DNA of 64,000 nucleotides, taken from an uncultured Ruminococcus sp. Lineage in GTDB: Bacteria > Bacillota > Clostridia > Oscillospirales > Ruminococcaceae. The stretch spans positions 1 through 64,000 of the forward strand of contig UQAR01000002.1 in the NCBI GenBank assembly GCA_900539095.1, in the 5' to 3' direction. The translations under genes and the position numbers were made by a program. Each line of letters starts with the position of its first letter. The first letter of the stretch is position 1. This document shows positions 32,900 through 42,311 of this stretch, one piece after another. The notes beneath the pieces are model-generated. The model ran no database searches and was not told where the DNA came from. It saw only the letters and a program-made list of their open reading frames with translations.

Positions 32900-34192
32900 T
32901 TACTTTGCAAGAGGGCTTTCTCTGTAGATGATATCCTCTCTCTTTGGTCCGTTTGAAACCATTGTGATAGGGAAACCGATGTGCTTTTCAACAAAGTCGA
33001 TGTACTTCTTGCAGTTCTCAGGGAGATCTTCATACTTCTTGATTCCCCTGATATCTGACTTCCAGCCGTCGAGAACTTCGAAAACAGGCTTTGCCTTTTC
33101 GAGCTTTCTTGTTGTAGGGAAGTCTGTTGTTACCTCGCCGTCTATCTCATAGCCTACGCATACAGGTATCTTGTCAAGATAGCCCAGAGCGTCAACTACT
33201 GTGAAAGCAACATCTGTTGTGCCCTGGATACGGCAACCGTACTTAGTTGCAACGCAGTCGAACCAACCCATTCTTCTCGGTCTGCCTGTTGTTGCACCGA
33301 ACTCTCCGCCGTCGCCGCCTCTCCGTCTCAGCTCGTCAGCCTCGTCGCCGAATATCTCAGAAACGAATGCACCTGCACCAACTGCGGAAGAATAAGCCTT
33401 AACAACAGTTACGATAGTCTTTATCTCATAAGGAGGTATGCCTGCACCGATAGCACCATAAGCTGCCAGTGTAGATGATGAAGTTACCATTGGGTAGATA
33501 CCGTGGTCAGGGTCTTTCAGAGAACCAAGCTGACCCTCGAGAAGAACGTTCTTGCCTTCTTTGATAGCGTTCCAAAGGAATGCAGATACGTCGCAAACGT
33601 ATGGTGTTACCATTTTCTTATACTCCATAAGAGTATTGAAAAGCTCGTCAGCGTCCATAGGAGGCTTGTGATAGAGATGTTCAAGAAGAATGTTCTTTGT
33701 TTCAAGAACTCTCTTTATCTTTACCTTGAGAGCCTCTTCGTCAAACAGCTCCTGCACCTGAAAACCTATCTTTGCATATTTATCGGAATAGAAAGGTGCG
33801 ATTCCTGACTTTGTTGAGCCAAAGCTTGCCTTTCCAAGTCTTTCCTCTTCGTACTGGTCAAACAGAACGTGATATGGCATTACCATCTGTGCTCTGTCAG
33901 AAATAAGTATCTTAGGCATTGGAACGCCCTCAGATGTTACCTTTTTGAGTTCGTTGAAGAATACCGGGATATTAAGTGCAACGCCGTTGCCGATAATGTT
34001 TGTTGTGTGATCGTAGAAAACGCCGGAAGGCAAAGTGTGCAAAGCGAACTTTCCGTAGTGATTTACAATAGTATGACCTGCGTTAGCTCCACCCTGAAAT
34101 CTTACTACTATATCAGATTTCTCAGCCAGCATATCGGTAAGCTTACCCTTACCTTCGTCGCCCCAGTTTGCACCGACAATCGCTCTAACCAT
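32900..34192 (-). CDS. purA: Adenylosuccinate synthetase
   Basis: 430 residues. It commits IMP to AMP synthesis. GANWGDEGKGKLTD (P-loop), GGANAGHTIV (catalytic His), SGIAPFYSDK, TTGRPRRMGWFDCVA and VSNGPKREDI are family motifs. ATG 34192 after AAGGAGGATG. Monocistronic. The 5' leader (about 34193-34262) can form a GGCAG/CTGCC hairpin, but I see no purine-riboswitch core. Confidence 0.97.
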   Translation of the reverse strand: MVRAIVGANWGDEGKGKLTDMLAEKSDIVVRFQGGANAGHTIVNHYGKFALHTLPSGVFYDHTTNIIGNGVALNIPVFFNELKKVTSEGVPMPKILISDRAQMVMPYHVLFDQYEEERLGKASFGSTKSGIAPFYSDKYAKIGFQVQELFDEEALKVKIKRVLETKNILLEHLYHKPPMDADELFNTLMEYKKMVTPYVCDVSAFLWNAIKEGKNVLLEGQLGSLKDPDHGIYPMVTSSSTLAAYGAIGAGIPPYEIKTIVTVVKAYSSAVGAGAFVSEIFGDEADELRRRGGDGGEFGATTGRPRRMGWFDCVATKYGCRIQGTTDVAFTVVDALGYLDKIPVCVGYEIDGEVTTDFPTTRKLEKAKPVFEVLDGWKSDIRGIKKYEDLPENCKKYIDFVEKHIGFPITMVSNGPKREDIIYRESPLAK

Positions 34193-34268
34193 TTGATTTC
34201 ATCCTCCTTGCCATAAAACAGCAAAATTAGCGGCAGGATCTTGCCAAAAGCAACACTGCCACTAGGAT

Positions 34269-34297
34269 ATTATAACACAAAATATTCACTCTGTAAA
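34269..34297 (-). promoter_or_regulatory. sigma-A promoter of purA
   Basis: On the minus strand TTTACA (34297-34292), 17-bp spacer, TATAAT (34274-34269). Just upstream, 34300-34340 carries a short direct repeat of ACATTTAAC that could bind a regulator. Confidence 0.75.
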
Positions 34298-34370
34298 GAC
34301 ACTTTTACACATTTAACACTTTTATAACATTTAACGTGTTACCATACTGCTATGTTAAAGAATAAAAAGC

Positions 34371-34399
34371 TTGCAAAAGTCGTTTTTGTGTATTATAAT
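34371..34399 (+). promoter_or_regulatory. sigma-A promoter of the lipoprotein gene
   Basis: TTGCAA (34371-34376), 17-bp spacer, TATAAT (34394-34399). Confidence 0.75.
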
Positions 34400-34452
34400 A
34401 TAGTGTAGACGGCTTATGCCGTGAGATAACAAAACAAAATTCGAGGGGGATA

Positions 34453-35577
34453 ATGATGAGAAAAAGAAAACAATGTGCAGCAGCCGCACTGGCTGTGGTG
34501 CTGGCATTTTCCTTGTTTGGCTGTGAAAAAGATAAAGAGAGCACACAGTCCTCTGCGGTATCGCAGATAAAAAACAGCAGCAATGCTGCACCGAACAATA
34601 CAAAGGTGTCAAAATATGAGTTTCCTGAATTTTTAGGGAAGGTAAAATCCCTTGACGAACTGTCTGTGCCGCTCTATAAAAGTTTTGACCCTGCACAGTA
34701 TACAAAAAAGGTGGAAGAACAGCCGTTTGATGATTACACCTGTGAACAACAGTTGGCGGATATGTTTTATACCTTCCGTTCAGGAAAGTTCGTTGGTCTG
34801 CTCGATAAAAACGGCGAGGTGCTTATAGACGCCGACGAATACACTGAGATAACGGTGGTGACAAAAGGTCTTTTGCAGCTTTCTTATGATAAGGAAAGAA
34901 ATGCTCCTATGCAGTATTATTCCTATTCTGACGACGGCAAGATCGAAAAGACAGAGCACGAAAAGTTCTCATCGGACAAGCTCGTTGATTTTACAACAGA
35001 CGCTGATGAGGAAGGCAACTATTATGAGCAGCTTTTCCTGCCGGACGGCTCGACAGTCGCTGACGCTATGGGCAATGACAAGTGGAACAGCATTGAAGAA
35101 GTTTCAATGGCTGATATCTCCACATCAAAGGCTTATAAGGGCTATTATGTGCTGGAAAGAAACTCAGCAGTGTATTATGCCTGCTTTGATGATTTTTACA
35201 ACTATACCATTTATGAAGGTGCATACGCTCTGGTGAAAATAAAAGTCGACGGAGTTTACGGTGAGTGCTACATAATAAACAATGACGATTATTTGGAACT
35301 TCAGAAAATGACAGACAGTTTCGGCTATTCATCATACCGCACTGCACCGTCAAAAGATCCGGGGCTTGATTTTATTCAGATAACGTTCGGACTTAAAGAG
35401 GACGCACAGACCGATATAACCATTTCCTCAGACGGCTACTGCCTGACTGAAACTCAGCCGACAGACGACAGTCAGCAGGTGAACAAGTATTTCTCCTATC
35501 TTGACAAAGAGGATTTCGCAGACCTTATACTTTGGTCTGAGCAGGTGCTCTCTCAGGAGTATCAAAAACAAAGTTAA
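34453..35577 (+). CDS. Lipoprotein of unknown function
   Basis: 374 residues. A positively charged start (MRKRKQ), hydrophobic segment (AAAALAVVLAFSLF) and lipobox LFGC give a clear type II signal peptide with Cys near residue 24. A Ser/Asn-rich spacer follows. The FVGLLDKNGEVLID stretch resembles one WG-type repeat ("xxGLIDKxGxxxI"). I recognise no catalytic motif. ATG 34453 or 34456; AGGGGG lies upstream. Monocistronic. Confidence 0.75.
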   Translation: MMRKRKQCAAAALAVVLAFSLFGCEKDKESTQSSAVSQIKNSSNAAPNNTKVSKYEFPEFLGKVKSLDELSVPLYKSFDPAQYTKKVEEQPFDDYTCEQQLADMFYTFRSGKFVGLLDKNGEVLIDADEYTEITVVTKGLLQLSYDKERNAPMQYYSYSDDGKIEKTEHEKFSSDKLVDFTTDADEEGNYYEQLFLPDGSTVADAMGNDKWNSIEEVSMADISTSKAYKGYYVLERNSAVYYACFDDFYNYTIYEGAYALVKIKVDGVYGECYIINNDDYLELQKMTDSFGYSSYRTAPSKDPGLDFIQITFGLKEDAQTDITISSDGYCLTETQPTDDSQQVNKYFSYLDKEDFADLILWSEQVLSQEYQKQS

Positions 35578-35592
35578 ATTTTTTATAAACAA

Positions 35593-35633
35593 TTTGCAGG
35601 ATACCGTAAAATTCCTGCAAAATCGTTTTTTTT
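35593..35633 (+). terminator. Terminator after the lipoprotein gene
   Basis: TTTGCAGGA (35593-35601), 11-base loop, TCCTGCAAA (35613-35621), then TCGTTTTTTTT. Confidence 0.82.
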
Positions 35634-35648
35634 GGACCCTCTAAGTTG

Positions 35649-35677
35649 TTGACATTAGGTATGATTTGTGATATCAT
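35649..35677 (+). promoter_or_regulatory. sigma-A promoter of the tepA operon
   Basis: TTGACA (35649-35654), 17-bp spacer, TATCAT (35672-35677), about 97 bp before the GTG start. Confidence 0.75.
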
Positions 35678-35773
35678 ATTAAATGTGTGGCGGTTTTCCT
35701 GCATAATTTCACTGCACACTGCAAATACTTCTGTTATGACGAAAGTCGAAGATGAAAACAGGAGGTAGCGGCT

Positions 35774-36499
35774 GTGTGTGAACAGGAAGAGAACATACAA
35801 AGTGAAAAGCTTGCGGAGGATATGAAACAGATAAAGGAAATGGGTTCTGTTACCATGCCTGACGCAAAGCACGTTATACACTGCCTGAACATTATCGGTC
35901 AGGTGGAGGGGCATTACATTTTGCCTGCACAGAACAAGACTACCAAGTATGAACACATCATACCTGCACTTGTGGCGATAGAACAGGACCGCAGTATCGA
36001 AGGGCTTGTGATAATCCTTAATACTGTTGGCGGTGATGTGGAGGCTGGACTTGCTATTGCGGAGCTTATCGCAAGCATGAAAACGCCTACTGTGTCAATG
36101 GTGGTGGGCGGTGGTCATTCTATTGGAGTGCCGCTGGCAGTGTGTGCGAAAAAGTCTTTTATTGTGCCCAGTGCCACAATGACTATTCACCCTGTGAGAA
36201 TGAACGGTCTTGTGCTTGGCGTGCCGCAAACCCTTTCCTATTTCGATAAGATGCAGGAAAGGATAGTACGCTTTGTGTGCGATAATTCAGCCATAAAGCC
36301 TGAGCGTTTCCGTGAGCTTATGATGGCAACGGGAGAGCTTGTAATGGACGTTGGTTCTGTTATCGACGGAGAGCAGGCGGTAAAAGAGGGGCTTATCGAC
36401 AGGCTCGGAGGGCTTTCCGAGGCGATAGAGTGCCTTTATGATATGATAGAAAACAGTTCTGAAAAGGAGAAAGCTGAAAATGTTTCAGACGATAGTTGA
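35774..36499 (+). CDS. tepA: TepA/ClpP-like serine protease
   Basis: 241 residues. NTVGGDVEAGLAIAELI is the ClpP-fold oxyanion strand, Ser in GGGHSIGVPLAV is the likely nucleophile and His in TIHPVRMNG the base. This is the TepA (translocation-enhancing protein) branch of the ClpP family and not ClpP itself. GTG 35774 follows GGAGGT (35761-35766). In B. subtilis tepA lies upstream of ylzJ and spoIIIE; here a small ORF, uppP and ftsK follow, a similar order. Confidence 0.88.
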   Translation: MCEQEENIQSEKLAEDMKQIKEMGSVTMPDAKHVIHCLNIIGQVEGHYILPAQNKTTKYEHIIPALVAIEQDRSIEGLVIILNTVGGDVEAGLAIAELIASMKTPTVSMVVGGGHSIGVPLAVCAKKSFIVPSATMTIHPVRMNGLVLGVPQTLSYFDKMQERIVRFVCDNSAIKPERFRELMMATGELVMDVGSVIDGEQAVKEGLIDRLGGLSEAIECLYDMIENSSEKEKAENVSDDS

Positions 36500-36614
36500 C
36501 CTTTATGACGTGTTCAGGACTGACATAGATATCGGAGAAGAAAGTGACGGCGAGGACACTGTGGCGGACACAGACCCTGCACATTATCTCAGCCGTGACG
36601 GCTTTTATCTCTGA
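36480..36614 (+). CDS. Small acidic protein in the ylzJ position
   Basis: 44 residues, ATG 36480 with AGGAG at 36465-36469, overlapping the end of tepA by 20 bases. It starts MFQTIVDLYDVF and is strongly acidic in the middle; the end reads DTDPAHYLSRDGFYL. It occupies the place of ylzJ in B. subtilis. The DP-x-x-YL stretch near the C-terminus is reminiscent of YlzJ, but the protein is shorter and I cannot confirm homology. Confidence 0.5.
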   Translation: MFQTIVDLYDVFRTDIDIGEESDGEDTVADTDPAHYLSRDGFYL

Positions 36615-36643
36615 CAAATACAGCAGAATTTTGGAGGACAGCA

Positions 36644-37510
36644 ATGGGTATCATCAATACGATTTTTCAGGCTATAATACAAGGTTTGACTGAATTTCTT
36701 CCTGTGTCCAGTTCGGGACACCTTTCCCTTTATCAGCACTTCACGGGCAACAGCGGTGAAGGAGCACTGTTTTTCTCAGCGATACTTCACCTTGGCACAC
36801 TGGTGGCAGTGTTCGTAGCTTTCAGAAAGACCATATGGGCTATGATAAAAGAGCTTGGGGTCATGATAAAGGATATCTTCTCAGGCAAGTTCACCCTTAA
36901 AAACATGAACCCTGAAAGACGAATGATAGTAATGATAATACTGTCCTGCTTTTGCCTTGTTCCGTTTTTGCCGTTCAAGGGCTGGTTTGAGGGCATCGCA
37001 GAGGATTCGAGCATATTCGCCGAGGGACTTTGCTTTCTCTATACTTCAGCGATACTGTTCATGTCAGACCGCTGCACAAAGGGCAAAAAGACCCCTGCGA
37101 ACATCACTGCCAAGGACGCAATAACAGTCGGACTTTTTCAGGGAGTTGCACTTCTGCCGGGCGTTTCGAGGTCGGGCTCGACTATCTCAGCAGGACTTTT
37201 CTCAGGCATGACCAGAGAAACATCTGTAAAGTATTCTTTCATACTGGGCATACCTGTTATACTTATGAGCTGCCTGCTTGAAGTCAAGAACGCAGTTTCA
37301 ACCAATGCGGATATAGATTGGGCAAGCTGTGCAGTGGGATTCGTTGTGGCAGCCTTTGTTGGTCTTTGTGCGATAAAGCTTGTAAGCTGGCTCGTGAAAA
37401 CGGATAAGTTCAAGGTGTTCGCTTATTATACCCTTGTGCTCGGCGTGATAGTCCTTGTTATCTCGTTTATCGAGATGTGCATGGGTCACCCTATCTCATT
37501 TGCAAAGTAA
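36644..37510 (+). CDS. uppP: Undecaprenyl-diphosphatase
   Basis: 288 residues, about seven to eight membrane helices. GLTEFLPVSSSGHL and LPGVSRSGSTI are the two signature motifs of UppP/BacA, which regenerates undecaprenyl phosphate for wall synthesis and confers bacitracin tolerance. ATG 36644 after GGAGGACAGCA. Downstream of tepA. Confidence 0.96.
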   Translation: MGIINTIFQAIIQGLTEFLPVSSSGHLSLYQHFTGNSGEGALFFSAILHLGTLVAVFVAFRKTIWAMIKELGVMIKDIFSGKFTLKNMNPERRMIVMIILSCFCLVPFLPFKGWFEGIAEDSSIFAEGLCFLYTSAILFMSDRCTKGKKTPANITAKDAITVGLFQGVALLPGVSRSGSTISAGLFSGMTRETSVKYSFILGIPVILMSCLLEVKNAVSTNADIDWASCAVGFVVAAFVGLCAIKLVSWLVKTDKFKVFAYYTLVLGVIVLVISFIEMCMGHPISFAK

Positions 37511-37538
37511 TGACATAAGATAATACAGTTTCTGTGAA

Positions 37539-37570
37539 AAAGCTTGAAATTCTGTTTTCAGGCTTTTTTG
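37539..37570 (+). terminator. Terminator after uppP
   Basis: AAGCTTGAAA, loop TTCTG, TTTTCAGGCTT (one G.T pair), then TTTTT. Confidence 0.82.
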
Positions 37571-37644
37571 TGGGTTATAAAGGCAATTATGTTTTGCCTT
37601 TATTTGCTTAAATAAGATAAATACCGAAAGGAATGGTAAAATAA

Positions 37645-40227
37645 ATGGCAGCTCAAAAGAAAGGCTCAAAGCCTGCCAACAAGCAGACTGCAGCGAAGAA
37701 AAAAACTGCACAAAAGCCTGCACCAGCTGCAAAAAAGAATACAAAGCCTCAGAGCAAGCCTGCACAGTCAAACTCCATGACGGCGGTTAGAGAAAGGGAA
37801 AACAGACGCTTTTGGTCTTACATACTTTTCTTTTTTGGCATACTGGAGCTGCTCATCACATTCGTTGAGGGCGACGGCTTGTGGAAATGGCTGCATGAGC
37901 TGAACAGGGGACTTTTCGGAGTGACGGTCTTTCTGTTCGCACCTATGATAATCTATGTTGCACTTATGATAGCCTCAGATGTGACCCATAACAAGGTCAT
38001 TGCAAAGGTCGTTGAGGGCAGCGTGCTCATGCTGCTTATAAGCGGAATGGCTCAGATAATACAAGTGGGTTCTGTGGACGGAAGTTCATTGTGGCTCAAA
38101 CTGGTGGGGCTTTTCAATGACGGAAAGAACCTCCGTGGCGGAGGACTTGCAAGTGCATTGCTGGGCTGGCCTTTGCTGGCACTTTTCAAGAGAGTGGGTG
38201 CGGGAATAGTAATCGTGCTCGTGGCGTTCACTTTCATAATGCTGCTCACTAATGTGACGCTGCCGCAGCTGCTCAAAGCGGTGTCAAAGCCTTTTGTGAA
38301 GAGCTATGAGGCGGTGAACGAGGAGCGTATCGAGCGTGCGGCTCAGCCTCCGAAACCTCCAAGAGAGAAGAAAGAACCTAAGCGTAACGGCAGAGTGGAT
38401 ATTGCAAAGTTCTATCCTGATGATGACCCTGACACTGCGGCAGAGGCTTTTGTGCCTGTGGCTGATGAGGAAGAGGCTGCGGATAAGGTGGACGCCTCAA
38501 AGATAGATATGCCTGTTCACCCTGTCAAAGCACCTGTGATAACGCATGAAAAGCTTGAGAAAACAGCAAAGACTACTGATAATGAAGAGCTTAAAAAGAT
38601 AATAGAAAATGCTATCGGCGACAGCAGAGGCAGCGAAAAGTCAAAGGGCGAGCCTGTTAAGCCGTCTGTAGTGAATGTTGAGAAGAACGGTCAGACAACG
38701 TTCTTTGAAAAGGATAACAAGATATCGGCGTATGTTTATCCGCCTGTGGATATTCTCAAATATGCGAAAAATCCTGTTGCTGCTGACATCGTTCAGCAGG
38801 AGATACAGGAGAAGTCGGCAAAGCTCGTGGAAACACTTGAGACCTATGGTGCTAAAACAAGGATAGTGGGCATACACAGAGGTCCGTCTGTTACTAGATA
38901 TGAGCTGCAGCCTGCGGCAGGCGTGAGAGTGTCTAAGATAACAGGTCTGTCAGATGATATTGCACTTAACCTTGCGGCAATGAGCGTTCGTATCGAGGCA
39001 CCTGTTCCGGGCAAAGCCTGCATAGGAATAGAAGTGCCTAACGATCACAGAGATACAGTTTCTCTTCGTGAGCTTATCGACAGCGATGAGTACAGAAAAG
39101 CAAAGGGCAAGCTTACCTTTGCGGTGGGCAAGGATATCGAGGGAAATATCATTATCGGAGATATCGCAAAAATGCCGCATATGCTCGTTGCCGGTACTAC
39201 CGGTTCAGGTAAATCTGTTTTTACCAACTCTATAATACTTTCTATACTTTACCATGCGTCCCCTGACGAAGTAAAGCTTATACTTATCGACCCTAAAAAG
39301 GTCGAGTTCCCGATATATAATAAGATACCTCATCTGCTCATACCTGTTGTCACTGAGCCTTTGAAGGCGGCCGGTGCACTTGGCTGGGCTGTAAATGAGA
39401 TGAACAAGCGTTATCTTATGTTCGAGGCAAACAACGTCAAGAATTTGCAGGAATTCAACGATATGGTCCTTGAAGAACGCAGCAAGCCTGTGGAGGAGCA
39501 GGACGAAGTTCGTGCAAAGATAGACCTTCTGCCGCAGATAGTTATTGTGGTGGACGAGTTTGCAGACCTTATGATGGCGGCAAGGAGCGAGGTAGAGGAT
39601 TCTGTCCTCAGGCTTGCACAGCTTGCCCGTGCGGCAGGAATACACATGATAATCGCAACGCAATCTCCTAGAGCAGACGTGCTCACGGGACTTATCAAGT
39701 CAAATATCCCGTCAAGAGTATCCCTTAGCGTGTCAAGCAACGTTGACTCACGAGTTATACTTGATGAGAGCGGTGCTGAAAAACTTCTTGGCAACGGCGA
39801 CCTGCTTTACAAGCCTGTGGGCGTTAAAAAGCCTATAAGAATGCAGAGCGGCTATGCTGCCACGGCTGAGATAAGAGAAGTCGTAAACTTCCTGAAAAAT
39901 GAGCATACCGCTGAATACAGCGAAGAGGTCATTGCAGAGGTTGAGGAGAATACTCCGCAGCCTAAGGAGAGCGGCTCTTCAGGAGGGGATAACGTATCTG
40001 TTAATCCTGATGATGACCTCGTTAATCAGGCAATATCCATAATCGTGCAGACAAACAACGCCTCTACTGCGTTCTTGCAGAGAAAGCTGAAACTTGGTTT
40101 TCCAAGGGCTGCCCGTATAATGGACGAGATAGAAGAAATGGGCATAATCGGGCCGCAGGACGGTTCAAAAGCCAGAAAGATAAATATTACCAAAGAAGAA
40201 TGGGCTGAGATGCAGGCAAGAAGATAA
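37645..40227 (+). CDS. ftsK: FtsK/SpoIIIE-type DNA translocase
   Basis: 860 residues. A Lys/Ala-rich N-terminus, about four membrane helices (about 50-210), a charged linker, then the RecA-like motor with Walker A GTTGSGKS and Walker B VIVVDEFADLM, and a C-terminal gamma winged helix (LQRKLKLGFPRAARIMDEIE) that reads KOPS/SRS orientation sites. It pumps chromosomal DNA at the septum, both in division and into the forespore. No second copy is visible here, so a dual role is possible. Confidence 0.95.
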   Translation: MAAQKKGSKPANKQTAAKKKTAQKPAPAAKKNTKPQSKPAQSNSMTAVRERENRRFWSYILFFFGILELLITFVEGDGLWKWLHELNRGLFGVTVFLFAPMIIYVALMIASDVTHNKVIAKVVEGSVLMLLISGMAQIIQVGSVDGSSLWLKLVGLFNDGKNLRGGGLASALLGWPLLALFKRVGAGIVIVLVAFTFIMLLTNVTLPQLLKAVSKPFVKSYEAVNEERIERAAQPPKPPREKKEPKRNGRVDIAKFYPDDDPDTAAEAFVPVADEEEAADKVDASKIDMPVHPVKAPVITHEKLEKTAKTTDNEELKKIIENAIGDSRGSEKSKGEPVKPSVVNVEKNGQTTFFEKDNKISAYVYPPVDILKYAKNPVAADIVQQEIQEKSAKLVETLETYGAKTRIVGIHRGPSVTRYELQPAAGVRVSKITGLSDDIALNLAAMSVRIEAPVPGKACIGIEVPNDHRDTVSLRELIDSDEYRKAKGKLTFAVGKDIEGNIIIGDIAKMPHMLVAGTTGSGKSVFTNSIILSILYHASPDEVKLILIDPKKVEFPIYNKIPHLLIPVVTEPLKAAGALGWAVNEMNKRYLMFEANNVKNLQEFNDMVLEERSKPVEEQDEVRAKIDLLPQIVIVVDEFADLMMAARSEVEDSVLRLAQLARAAGIHMIIATQSPRADVLTGLIKSNIPSRVSLSVSSNVDSRVILDESGAEKLLGNGDLLYKPVGVKKPIRMQSGYAATAEIREVVNFLKNEHTAEYSEEVIAEVEENTPQPKESGSSGGDNVSVNPDDDLVNQAISIIVQTNNASTAFLQRKLKLGFPRAARIMDEIEEMGIIGPQDGSKARKINITKEEWAEMQARR

Positions 40228-40247
40228 CTCAGTCGGAAAGGAAAAAC

Positions 40248-41189
40248 ATGGCTGGCAGGTCAGTGAAGAAAAATTATTCGGCTGCACCCATGAAAAAAGC
40301 GGTCACGCTGATAATAGGATTTATAGTGCTGCTTTTTGCAGTCCTTGACCTGACGGGGATAGTTTCTTTTGACAGTCTGTTAATAAAAGCAGGCGTTGAG
40401 GACAAGCCTGCGGAGCACGCTCAGACAGAGGTGCACTTTATAGACGTTGGTCAGGGGGACAGCACTCTTGTGATATCACAGGGCGAGGCTATGCTCATTG
40501 ACAGCGGCGATAAGGACGACGATAACAACATAGAAAAATACCTTGAAAAGCAGGGCGTGACTGAGATAAAATATCTCATTGCCACCCACCCTCATGCCGA
40601 CCATATCGGTGAAATGAGCGAGATAATAGATGAATTTCAGGTGGATAAGTTCATAATGCCAAAGGTCAAGGCGGATAAAACGCCGACAACTGCCATTTAT
40701 GAGAAAATGCTCAAAAGCTTAAAGGCAAAGGGTTTGAGGATAACTCAGGCAAAGCCTATGGAATTTGAGCTTGGCAGCTGCAAGGTGGAGCTTTTCACAC
40801 CGAAAAAGGAGTACGATAATCTCAACGATTATTCTACTCTTGTGAAGATAACTGACGGCGACAACAGCTTTCTTATAACAGGCGACTGCGAAACAACTGA
40901 GGAGGCGGATATACTTTCTCAGGGCTATGACGTTTCTGCAAAGGTGCTCAAGGCTGGGCATCACGGCAGTTCTACTTCATCAGGGGTCGATTTTCTCAAT
41001 AAGGTCATGCCGAGATATGCGGTCATATCCTGCGGCAAGGGCAATAAGTATGGTCACCCTCACGAAGAAACGGTCACAAGGTTGAAAAAATATGCCTCGC
41101 ATTTGTATGTTACAGCTGATGTGGGCACTGTGGTTTTCAGCTCAGACGGCGAGGGGCTGAGCGTGACTACCGAAAAGGGAGAAAAGTGA
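40248..41189 (+). CDS. ComEC/Rec2-like metallo-beta-lactamase-fold hydrolase
   Basis: 313 residues. One N-terminal membrane helix (AVTLIIGFIVLLFAVLDL) anchors an outside MBL domain: HFIDVGQGDSTLV, THPHADHIGE (metal ligands), TGDCE and AGHHGSSTS. The domain resembles the C-terminal nuclease domain of ComEC, but the channel part is absent. Probably an extracellular nuclease or phosphodiesterase. One base before the DUF3006 gene, a pairing common in clostridia. Confidence 0.85.
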   Translation: MAGRSVKKNYSAAPMKKAVTLIIGFIVLLFAVLDLTGIVSFDSLLIKAGVEDKPAEHAQTEVHFIDVGQGDSTLVISQGEAMLIDSGDKDDDNNIEKYLEKQGVTEIKYLIATHPHADHIGEMSEIIDEFQVDKFIMPKVKADKTPTTAIYEKMLKSLKAKGLRITQAKPMEFELGSCKVELFTPKKEYDNLNDYSTLVKITDGDNSFLITGDCETTEEADILSQGYDVSAKVLKAGHHGSSTSSGVDFLNKVMPRYAVISCGKGNKYGHPHEETVTRLKKYASHLYVTADVGTVVFSSDGEGLSVTTEKGEK

Positions 41190-41190
41190 T

Positions 41191-41406
41191 ATGGAAGAAT
41201 TTTTTATCGTTGACAGGATAGAAAACGGCTATGCCGTGTGTGAAACTGAGCAGGGAGATAAAAAGGATATATCCATTGACAAAACTATGGATATCAGTGA
41301 GGGAGATGTGCTTGTTCTGAAAAACGGCGTTTATACCGCCGACAAGGACAAGACGGAAGAAAGAAGAAAAAGAATACTCGCCCTACAGGAGGATCTGTGG
41401 GCATAA
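41191..41406 (+). CDS. DUF3006 family protein
   Basis: 71 residues. FFIVDRIENGYAVCE, and GDVLVLKNGVY, then an ERRKRILALQEDLW helix match DUF3006, a small beta-barrel family usually found beside ComEC-like MBL proteins, as here. Function unknown. Confidence 0.82.
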   Translation: MEEFFIVDRIENGYAVCETEQGDKKDISIDKTMDISEGDVLVLKNGVYTADKDKTEERRKRILALQEDLWA

Positions 41407-41438
41407 AATATGCTGAAAGCTGAAAGGTATAGATAGAA

Positions 41439-42311
41439 ATGGAAAAAGATTTATTTACGCTTATCAATGAAAAGCTGTCAAGTTTGTCAAAGGGTCACAA
41501 GCTTATTGCAAATTATATTCTTTCCCATTATGACAAGGCTGCTTTTATGACTGCTCAGAAACTGGGAAAGACCGTTGGTGTCAGCGAGTCAACAGTGGTG
41601 AGATTTGCCTCGGAGCTTGGCTATGACGGCTACCCTGCTTTGCAGAAAGGCTTGCAGGAGCTTATGAGAAATAAGCTCACCACAGTTCAGAGAATAGAGG
41701 TCACTTCCGATCTTATGAGCAGCGACAACGTGCTTGAAAAGGTGCTCAATCTGGATATCGAGAAGATAAGACGCACTCTTGAGGAAACCTCTAAAGAGGA
41801 CTTTGACAACGCAGTGGATACCATAGTGTCTTGCAATACTCTTTACATAATGGGCACAAGAAGTGCAGCGTCTATTGCGTCATTCCTTGCTTATTATCTG
41901 GGACTTATTTTCCCTCATGTAAAGCTTGTTCAGAGCACCACGACTTCCGAACTGTTTGAAAAGATAATGAGGATAGATGAAAAGGACGCCATGATAGGCA
42001 TTTCTTTCCCAAGATATTCAAAGCAGACTGTCAAGGCTTTGAAGTATGCAAAGAGTAATGGTGCTAACGTTATCGCAATAACAGACTCGAAAGCATCGCC
42101 TATTGCAAAGTACGCCGACAGTCTGCTCCTTGCGAGAAGTGATATGGCATCGTTCGTTGACTCCCTCGTTGCACCGCTGAGCCTTATAAACGCTCTTATC
42201 GTTGCGGTATCAATAAGAAATATCGACAGAGTGTCGCAGACTTTTGAACGTCTTGAAAAGGTCTGGGCCGAATATGATGTTTACGCAAAAAGCGAGGAAG
42301 ATACACAGTGA
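41439..42311 (+). CDS. MurR/RpiR-family transcriptional regulator
   Basis: 290 residues. The N-terminal HTH_6 domain (about 1-80; KTVGVSESTVVRFASELGYDG) precedes a SIS sugar-phosphate-binding domain (about 125-260; MGTRSAASIASFLAYYL). Such regulators respond to phosphosugars such as MurNAc-6-P. No sugar catabolic gene lies next to it, so its target is unclear. Its last four bases overlap the start of the flavoprotein gene. Confidence 0.9.
   Translation: MEKDLFTLINEKLSSLSKGHKLIANYILSHYDKAAFMTAQKLGKTVGVSESTVVRFASELGYDGYPALQKGLQELMRNKLTTVQRIEVTSDLMSSDNVLEKVLNLDIEKIRRTLEETSKEDFDNAVDTIVSCNTLYIMGTRSAASIASFLAYYLGLIFPHVKLVQSTTTSELFEKIMRIDEKDAMIGISFPRYSKQTVKALKYAKSNGANVIAITDSKASPIAKYADSLLLARSDMASFVDSLVAPLSLINALIVAVSIRNIDRVSQTFERLEKVWAEYDVYAKSEEDTQ

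Noticed and set aside
34193..34270. Purine riboswitch in front of purA
   Set aside because: Only a short GGCAG/CTGCC hairpin is present; no three-way junction or conserved purine core.
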